Below, piece after piece: positions 5,068 to 10,196 of a stretch of 10,196 bases of DNA. Below the pieces are notes generated by a model. That model saw only the letters and a list, made by a program, of their open reading frames with translations. It had not been told where the DNA came from and did not search any database. Origin of the DNA: Planctomycetaceae bacterium (GTDB taxonomy: Bacteria > Planctomycetota > Planctomycetia > Pirellulales > Thermoguttaceae); contig JAITQJ010000276.1 in assembly GCA_031288955.1 (NCBI GenBank), positions 1 through 10,196 of the forward strand, written 5' to 3'. Every line of letters begins with the position of its first letter. Positions within the stretch are counted from its first letter, which is position 1. The translations under genes were made by a program, and so were the position numbers.

Positions 5068-8031
5068 ATGTTGTCCCGATTTGCGTTCTCCTCGTTGCTC
5101 ATTTCGATTTTGACGCTATCTGCCTCTGCCGAGACGGTTTATGTTGACCAACTCGATATGACTAAAACGACCTGCGGCTGGCAGAAGACGGCGGCGAAAA
5201 AATCGGTCGGCGGAAATCCGCTGTCCCTTGCCGGTCGGAAATTTGAACGCGGCATCGGACATCACGCTCCCGGCGAAATCGTTTTCAATCTGTCGCAATC
5301 CAAAGGGAAATTCACCGCTTGGGTCGGCATTGATGATGAAGTCGGTAAAAACGGACACGCCGAATTTCTCGTTTATCTTGATGAAAAACCGGTCTGGCGC
5401 AGCGGCTTTATGACCGGCGGACAGGAAGCAAAGTTTTGTGAAGTTCCCTTTCAAGCCGACAACCGGCAGATTCGCCTCGCTGTCGATACCGGTCCCGAAG
5501 GTTACTCGTACGACCACACCGATTGGGCTGATGCCAAAATTGAGTTTGAACCCAACGGATGGTCGGACATTAAAACCGTCAAGCCGTTTCTTTTGAAAGA
5601 TGCCGCCAGCAATGTGATTGAACGAACCGATGAAACCGCCTGTGAGTTTGCTGCTCTCCAACAGGAGTTGAAAAAAGGAATCGCCCCGAAGCGGGCAGCC
5701 CAGGCACTTCGTCCCGAAGCGGCGTTCCTCGAAACCGATAAAACCCCCGCCGATGTCGTTCTCCGCCGGACACAGGCTTTACTCGAACATCTCAAAACGC
5801 TGTCCGGTGCGCCGAAGTTTGAACAAGAGACCGAAAAGTTGAAACAGTTGGCAGCGCAGCATCAGGCAGGCAACGCTGCGGACAAAAAATTATTTGCCGA
5901 AATCGTTGCGCTGCGAAACAAAATTGCGCTGCAAAATCCGCTCCTCGGTTTTAATGACATCTTGTTCGTCAAGCGGCATTACTGTCCCGAACCGGAAAAA
6001 CAGGGCAATCATATGGTTGACCAGTTTTTCGGTTTTCACGCGGTTGCCGGCGGCGGACTTTACGTTCTTGAAAATGCCTTTGACCCCGAAAAACGGCACG
6101 TGAAAAATCTGCTCGAAAACAGCGTTGTCGAGAACGCTCAACGTTTGAAAGGGGAAAAACTTGACGGCAGTCATTGGGGATTTTTAGCACCGGAAATTTC
6201 CTTTGACGGAGCGAAAATTTTGTTTGCCGCCGCCGAAACATCGGAACCGCGACATTCGTATCAATGGACACAGGGTAACTGCTATCATCTTTTCGAGGTC
6301 AACGCCGACGGTTCACATCTCGTCCAATTAACTGACGGGCAATGGAACGACATTGACCCGTGTTATTTGCCGAACGGACGCATTGTGTTTATTTCGGAGC
6401 GGCGCGGCGGCTTCGGCAGATGTCACGGTCGTCCCTGTCCGTCTTATACGCTTCATTCGATTCTCCCTGACGGTAACGATGTTGTGATGTTAAGTCCGCA
6501 CGAAACCAACGAGTGGGCTCCGATGGTCAATCACAACGGAATGCTCGTTTATACCCGATGGGATTATGTCGATAGGGGATTCAATCAAGCGCATCATCCC
6601 TGGATTACCGCACCGGACGGTCGCGACCCAAGAGCGATTCAGGGGAATTATTCTGAACGTGAACGTGAACGCCCGCATTTTGAAACATCATTGCGTCCGA
6701 TTCCGAACTCTCACAAACTGCTCGGAACTGCACAGGGACATCATTCGCAGTATTTCGGTTCGGTCATTCTCCTTGACCCGAATGTTCCTGACGATGAGGA
6801 AGGCGGCGACCCGATGGCTCCGCTGCGCCGTGTTACGCCGGAACAGCCGTTTCCCGAAGTCGAAAACCGGGCGCATGTCGACCAGCAAAATTATGGACAG
6901 CCGTTTCCCATCAGCGAAGATTTTTATCTCGTTGTTTACGACCCGTTCAGCGGAATGGGCAAAGGACACGCCAACAATTACGGAATCTATCTGCTTGATT
7001 CTTTCGGTAACAAAACATTGCTTTACCGCGACCCTGAAATTTCGTGCCAATGTCCGATAGCAATGAAGCCCCGGATGCGTCCTCCGGTCATCACTCATCA
7101 AACACTTGTGGGATTTCCGCCGGGGGTAACACCCAAAGAACCGCAAAAGGAATTGCCGAAGACGGGAACGGTCGGCGTGACGAATGTTTATCGTACCAAC
7201 CGTCCTTTTCCCAATGGAACGAAAATCAAGGAATTGCGTATCGTTCAGGTGTTGCCGAAAACAACGCCGGTGAGCAATATGCCGCGTATCGGTTACGGCG
7301 ATGAAACCGGTGCAAGGAAAGTTTTGGGAACAGTTCCGGTCAAACAAGACGGCAGCGTGCGCTTCAAATTGCCCGTCAATGTACCAGTCTATTTTCAAGT
7401 TCTTGATGCGGACGGTGTTGCCGTTCAAACGATGCGGAGTGCAACTTATGTCAAGCCGGGCGAAACGTTGACGTGTCTCGGCTGCCACGAAGGTCGGCAT
7501 CACGGGACAGCAATACCGGCGAAAAATCCGGTAGCGTTCCGCGGTGAACCGGCAGTCATTCAACCTGATGCCGAGGGGTCGAATCCGTTTAGTTACCCCC
7601 GTTTGGTGCAGCCGGTTTGGGACAAACATTGCGTTTCGTGCCACGAAAAAGAGGCGGCGGCGGGTAAAACGTTCAGGTTGGGACGTGCGTTGGTCAAATC
7701 GCAGCCGGCGAAAGCGGGCAGAGAGGGTGAGTTTTTTGAGTCATATACCGAATTGGAACCGTTTGTTTTTATGTTACGAAATGTTCCGACACCGGGAGCG
7801 TCTCTTAATTCGTGGTCTCCGTCTCGGACGTTTCCGGGACAATTCGGAGCGAACAAATCGCCGCTTTGGCAACTGCTCCAAAAAGGGCATTACGGCGTTC
7901 AACTGACACCGCAGGAAAAGCGGGCGGTTGCTCTTTGGATGGACAACAATGCGGACTTTTACGGAGCGTTTGAATTAGAAACGCTTGCCGCCCAGCGGGA
8001 AGGAAAAATCGTACTGCCGACACTGGAATAG
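5068..8031 (+). CDS. Secreted NPCBM-like / hydrazine-synthase-alpha-like beta-propeller / dihaem cytochrome protein
   Basis: The protein has 987 residues. A Sec signal peptide (MLSRFAFSSLL...SASA, cleavage near residue 19-20) sends it to the periplasm or surface. Residues about 24-157 resemble NPCBM, a carbohydrate-binding-type beta-sandwich; the FERGIGHHAPGEIVF and AWVGIDDEVG stretches are typical. Residues about 160-285 are helical and charged. From about 290 to 640 TolB/WD40-like blades appear (for example FEVNADGSHLVQLTDG and LPNGRIVFISERR), in the style of the planctomycete family related to the hydrazine synthase alpha middle domain. The block CQCPIAMKPRMRPP (C660) follows. Two haem c motifs lie near the end: C803-LGC-H807 and C855-VSC-H859. 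It is preceded by a good ribosome binding site and probably shares the promoter at 3360. It is not evidence for anammox: no beta or gamma subunits are seen, and both haem motifs are C-terminal. Function unknown; perhaps electron transfer coupled to polysaccharide binding. Confidence 0.92.
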   Translation: MLSRFAFSSLLISILTLSASAETVYVDQLDMTKTTCGWQKTAAKKSVGGNPLSLAGRKFERGIGHHAPGEIVFNLSQSKGKFTAWVGIDDEVGKNGHAEFLVYLDEKPVWRSGFMTGGQEAKFCEVPFQADNRQIRLAVDTGPEGYSYDHTDWADAKIEFEPNGWSDIKTVKPFLLKDAASNVIERTDETACEFAALQQELKKGIAPKRAAQALRPEAAFLETDKTPADVVLRRTQALLEHLKTLSGAPKFEQETEKLKQLAAQHQAGNAADKKLFAEIVALRNKIALQNPLLGFNDILFVKRHYCPEPEKQGNHMVDQFFGFHAVAGGGLYVLENAFDPEKRHVKNLLENSVVENAQRLKGEKLDGSHWGFLAPEISFDGAKILFAAAETSEPRHSYQWTQGNCYHLFEVNADGSHLVQLTDGQWNDIDPCYLPNGRIVFISERRGGFGRCHGRPCPSYTLHSILPDGNDVVMLSPHETNEWAPMVNHNGMLVYTRWDYVDRGFNQAHHPWITAPDGRDPRAIQGNYSERERERPHFETSLRPIPNSHKLLGTAQGHHSQYFGSVILLDPNVPDDEEGGDPMAPLRRVTPEQPFPEVENRAHVDQQNYGQPFPISEDFYLVVYDPFSGMGKGHANNYGIYLLDSFGNKTLLYRDPEISCQCPIAMKPRMRPPVITHQTLVGFPPGVTPKEPQKELPKTGTVGVTNVYRTNRPFPNGTKIKELRIVQVLPKTTPVSNMPRIGYGDETGARKVLGTVPVKQDGSVRFKLPVNVPVYFQVLDADGVAVQTMRSATYVKPGETLTCLGCHEGRHHGTAIPAKNPVAFRGEPAVIQPDAEGSNPFSYPRLVQPVWDKHCVSCHEKEAAAGKTFRLGRALVKSQPAKAGREGEFFESYTELEPFVFMLRNVPTPGASLNSWSPSRTFPGQFGANKSPLWQLLQKGHYGVQLTPQEKRAVALWMDNNADFYGAFELETLAAQREGKIVLPTLE

Positions 8032-8067
8032 ACGGCAATGACTAATTGCTACAATTCAAACGCATTA

Positions 8068-8098
8068 TTGGCACGACAAAGCCGGTCTGTGCTATACT
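8068..8098 (+). promoter_or_regulatory. Probable promoter before the small membrane protein
   Basis: TTGGCA (8068-8073) and TATACT (8093-8098) are 19 bp apart, longer than ideal. The -10 box is preceded by TGC, giving an extended -10 (TGnTATACT) that can compensate. The predicted start near 8105 leaves a leader of about 60 nt to the ATG at 8167. A second TATACT at 8137-8142 lacks a -35 box. The rest of the 8032-8166 gap shows no clear terminator for the preceding gene. Confidence 0.45.
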
Positions 8099-8166
8099 GA
8101 ATTGCGAAGTGAATATTTAGTTACCGAACAATCTTTTATACTGCTGAAGTTTGCAGAACGATTAAA

Positions 8167-8542
8167 ATGATGCCTATCCGGGATACAATCGCCTTGTTAT
8201 TTCATCTCTTTTCTTTTGCGATCCTTTTTTCTTTTTATTCCATTTCTAGCACCTTCGCTAGTGAGGCATATTATTGATTTTATTTTTGGAGCGGGAATGT
8301 CGTATGATGCACAAGACGGGGCTTTTGCCTTGATTTTTTTACTGGCGGCAGATTATGCTGCCGCGATTGTTTGCTGTACTATTACCGTATTCATTCCTAA
8401 CAAAAGGCACACGCAATTTTTTCGGATAACCGCTCTTTGTAATTACTCGGCTTTCACGTTGGCTTTTATCCTGTGGCTGATATTATCGCGTTTAATGGAA
8501 CCGCAGCACCCACAGCCGGTTGCAGGACAAAAACCGAAATAA
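8167..8542 (+). CDS. Small membrane protein, 5' end split between two frames
   Basis: I do not recognise the family. The main open frame runs from a TTG at 8216 to 8542 (108 residues) with no ATG before codon 28. Just upstream, in another frame, ATG-ATG at 8167 opens a 36-codon reading (MMPIRDTIALLFHL...) that ends at 8277. Removing one T from the T6 run at 8225-8230 would join the two into a single ATG-started protein of 124 residues. The joined protein would have about three membrane segments: near residues 8-36, FALIFLLAADYAAAIVCCTI, and YSAFTLAFILWLIL, with a polar PQHPQPVAGQKPK tail. Without the joining, translation would start at TTG 8216 or GTG 8261, neither with a ribosome binding site. 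Sequencing error, a recent frameshift, or slippage would all fit. A promoter-like sequence lies upstream. It converges on the CPBP gene. The coding status of the main frame is moderately likely. Confidence 0.5.
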
Positions 8543-8545
8543 GTT

Positions 8546-8597
8546 AGAGTATCAGAGGAGCAAGGGCGGAAATACTCTTGCGGACGAAACTCGTCTG
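8546..8597. terminator. Inverted repeats between convergent genes (possible terminator region)
   Basis: Two small hairpins lie in the 103-bp gap between the convergent genes. AGAGTAT (8546-8552) pairs with ATACTCT (8572-8578) over a 19-nt loop. GACGA (8583-8587) pairs with TCGTC (8591-8595) over AAC, extendable by two more pairs. Neither is followed by a long T-run on either strand, so intrinsic termination is only a suggestion from position. Confidence 0.25.
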
Positions 8598-8645
8598 TGC
8601 CGCACTTAACAGAGAAATAATATCGTAGGTTGTGGAACAAATCTA

Positions 8646-9368
8646 TTATAAAAGAATCAGCGCAAAACTCAAAGCGTTTAGAGCGGCGTGCATTAAGAAA
8701 CACGGGACAAGTTGCTGTGTCCGATAATACACCCAACCGAGAAGAAGCGAAAACACAAATAACGGTACGGGGTCGCTCACCGATTCGGGATACATACTCC
8801 GCAAGAAAAACGTCAAGGTAAAAATCAGCGGCACGGCGGCGGCAAACAGTCCGATACATTGCAGCGTTCCGCACCAAGTCCAGTTGAAACGTATTATATG
8901 TTCCTGTATCGGAAAACGCCGAATGAACGCGAAGTAAAACAGTCCGAACAAAAACACGGTAATGTTCACAATGCACACGCCGGTAATCATCAGAAAAAAA
9001 GTGTCGTTATATGCGTGCCGTTCTGTTCCGTGCAGCGCAGCGAAAACAAACGAAACGGCAGCGATACCGGCAATGCCGAAACGGCGCACAGCATAACCTT
9101 GCAGTAAAAAGCGGAAGATGAATTCTTCGGCAAGCGGCGCGATAATAACGGCGGTCAAAAATGCCGTCAGGAGAACGGCGGGATTATTGCGGTGATGTTC
9201 AACGAGTTGCACAAGCGGGTGTTCTGTTACCGTTTCCTGAACTTCGGCTGCTGCCCGGAGGTCATCGGCATTATTCAACAGGAGGCACAGAACCGTTGGA
9301 AAAGTCATCATCCAGCCGTACCAAAGGAAACAAAATAACAGAACATCGTAACCGGTAATGCGTTTCAT
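8646..9368 (-). CDS. CPBP family intramembrane glutamic endopeptidase (CAAX protease/Abi)
   Basis: This is a 240-residue polytopic membrane protein with all the motifs of the CPBP (Abi, Rce1-like) protease family. E81-E82-x3-R86 lies in APLAEEFIFRFLLQG, F109-x3-H113 in FVFAALHG, and H227-x3-N231 in HAALNAL. In the family these place the glutamate and histidines in a membrane-embedded active site. Members process membrane peptides or prenylated proteins, modify bacteriocins, or confer immunity; the substrate here is unknown. The spacing between the second and third motifs is about 114 residues, longer than usual, and this insert contains at least two extra hydrophobic segments around FFLMITGVCIVNITVFLFGL and LFAAAVPLIFTLTFFL. 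The ATG at 9368 has no clear ribosome binding site. The gene is 56 nt downstream of the Rpn-like gene and may be read through from it, though a shared function is not implied. Confidence 0.9.
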   Translation of the reverse strand: MKRITGYDVLLFCFLWYGWMMTFPTVLCLLLNNADDLRAAAEVQETVTEHPLVQLVEHHRNNPAVLLTAFLTAVIIAPLAEEFIFRFLLQGYAVRRFGIAGIAAVSFVFAALHGTERHAYNDTFFLMITGVCIVNITVFLFGLFYFAFIRRFPIQEHIIRFNWTWCGTLQCIGLFAAAVPLIFTLTFFLRSMYPESVSDPVPLFVFSLLLGWVYYRTQQLVPCFLMHAALNALSFALILL

Positions 9369-9424
9369 TGATTGGGTGTACGGCGGGTCGGACGGTATTT
9401 CTTCTGCCGGCGGCGATATACTTG

Positions 9425-10196
9425 TTATTGCAGTTCCTCGATTGCCTCGCGGGACAAGCCGGTGATGTCGATAATATCCGCAACCGCAATTCCTTTGCGT
9501 AAAGCACTACGGGCAGTTTCGATTTTGCCTTCGACTTTTCCCCTTGCTTCGCCGATTTCTTCGCCTTCTACTCTGGCTTCGGCAAGCGACAGCCGCCAAT
9601 CTCTGATAAAACGCTTCCGCTCCCGTGCCATTTCACGCATACCGGGCGTTGCCGAAAACATCTTGTACTCCTCGTATGCCTTCTGAACGTGAGGCGACTC
9701 TTTTAATAATCTTTTCATTTCATTTTCCTCCAGTCTTGCTCCCAAAGCCAAAAAGTTCATCCAACATTGCAGGCCGGGACAAAGTTGATTCAAACCCCGC
9801 CTCTGATTTTTAAGCATATTCCCTAACCGCAAAAAATGTATCTGCAAATGACCGCTCATCGTTACGGCAGGATTTTCCCGCGACCGCAACTCAAAAACCG
9901 TATGCAAATCTTTTAACTTCGGAAATATGGGAAACTCCGTAATAATTATACTGCGAACCGGCTGCAATGCAGAATATCCGTCGTGCCGCTGCAACTGCGA
10001 ACTGTACGACTCCGCCCAATAATACAGCATACGGTTGACAAATTCCCGATGCTGTTCGGTCTGCACTTCGACATCGTACATCGCACCGGTTTCGTCCTGC
10101 ACCCGAATATCCAAGCGTATCTGTTTATCGACCGGAAACGTTTGAATATTGACCGGATTCAAAACGGCGGCGTGAACGATTGCCGGCTGTCCAATG
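9425..10196 (-). CDS. Rpn family recombination-promoting nuclease / PD-(D/E)XK transposase-like protein, 5' end missing
   Basis: The frame is open to the right edge, so the N-terminus lies outside the window; at least 256 residues are present. The visible start of the domain, AAVLNPVNIQTF, followed by KQIRLDIRVQDETGAMYDVEVQ, matches the Rpn/PD-(D/E)XK transposase-like family. The conserved Asp is in RLDIRV and the catalytic E-x-Q in DVEVQ takes the place of the usual E-x-K. LYYWAESYSSQL is another family block. The C-terminus is helical and charged, with the EARGKVEGKIETARSALRKG run and IADIIDITGL-like ending that these proteins commonly carry. By family knowledge, E. coli RpnA is a DNA endonuclease that raises RecA-independent recombination. 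These genes are often multicopy and not bounded by transposon ends; none are visible here. The stop lies at 9425-9427. No frameshift is seen in the visible part. Confidence 0.88.
   Translation of the reverse strand, partial: IGQPAIVHAAVLNPVNIQTFPVDKQIRLDIRVQDETGAMYDVEVQTEQHREFVNRMLYYWAESYSSQLQRHDGYSALQPVRSIIITEFPIFPKLKDLHTVFELRSRENPAVTMSGHLQIHFLRLGNMLKNQRRGLNQLCPGLQCWMNFLALGARLEENEMKRLLKESPHVQKAYEEYKMFSATPGMREMARERKRFIRDWRLSLAEARVEGEEIGEARGKVEGKIETARSALRKGIAVADIIDITGLSREAIEELQ

Noticed and set aside
6688..7644. 318-codon minus-strand open frame inside the propeller/dihaem gene
   Set aside because: It lies wholly opposite a well-supported gene, has no recognisable domain, and its Arg/His/Cys-rich composition is typical of an antisense shadow.
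5068..8031. Marker of anammox (hydrazine synthase)
   Set aside because: Similarity is to the alpha-subunit propeller only; beta and gamma subunits are absent from the neighbourhood, an NPCBM-like domain leads the protein, and both CXXCH motifs are at the C-terminus.
8044..8056. Small hairpin AATTG-CTA-CAATT after the dihaem gene
   Set aside because: Five AT-rich pairs and no T-run; too weak to call a terminator.
8246..8261. Inverted repeat CTAGC/GCTAG inside the small membrane protein gene
   Set aside because: Five pairs only, within coding sequence, with no supporting context; expected by chance.
8443..8976. 177-codon minus-strand open frame spanning the convergent gap
   Set aside because: It overlaps both the small membrane protein gene and the CPBP gene in a different frame and shows no domain features.
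9425..10196. Insertion sequence around the Rpn-like gene
   Set aside because: No terminal inverted repeats or target duplications are visible on the side that can be seen, and family members usually lack them.

Overview
This window most likely comes from the chromosome of a planctomycete, probably a Pirellulales-type lineage. That is an inference from gene content. A Tat-exported Gfo/Idh/MocA oxidoreductase stands next to a very large secreted protein that joins an NPCBM-like module, a beta-propeller related to hydrazine synthase alpha, and two C-terminal CXXCH haem motifs. Both protein types are typical of planctomycetes. Two PD-(D/E)XK-type genes, one of them an Rpn/transposase-like nuclease, fit genomes rich in such families. 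No rRNA, tRNA, CRISPR array or intact insertion sequence was seen.

Layout. Positions 1-106 are non-coding as far as can be told and hold a good leftward promoter-like sequence aimed off the left edge. Positions 107-3227 are a compact leftward operon, in order of transcription: agmatinase (speB), a coiled-coil plus PD-(D/E)XK protein, phosphatidylglycerophosphate synthase (pgsA) and GTP cyclohydrolase I (folE). Gaps are 15 nt, 41 nt and a one-base TGATG overlap. A divergent intergenic region (3228-3438) carries two back-to-back promoters, each with a TTGCAT -35 box and a 17-bp spacer. The rightward one drives the Gfo/Idh/MocA gene (3439-4962), followed after a 105-bp hairpin-containing gap by the propeller/dihaem gene (5068-8031). 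A promoter-bearing gap (8032-8166) precedes a small membrane protein whose 5' end is split between two frames by what could be a single-base T-run indel (8167-8542). The right part is leftward again: a CPBP intramembrane protease (8646-9368), with an Rpn-like nuclease upstream of it running off the right edge (9425-10196).

The leftward operon mixes polyamine, phospholipid and pterin housekeeping with an unexplained nuclease-fold gene carrying an 11-residue tandem repeat. The rightward pair looks like an exported redox or sugar-handling module. The most unusual items are the NPCBM/propeller/dihaem protein, the 66-bp higher-order repeat in the coiled-coil gene, and the split membrane-protein gene. 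None of these proves a new system, and the functions of the first two remain open.
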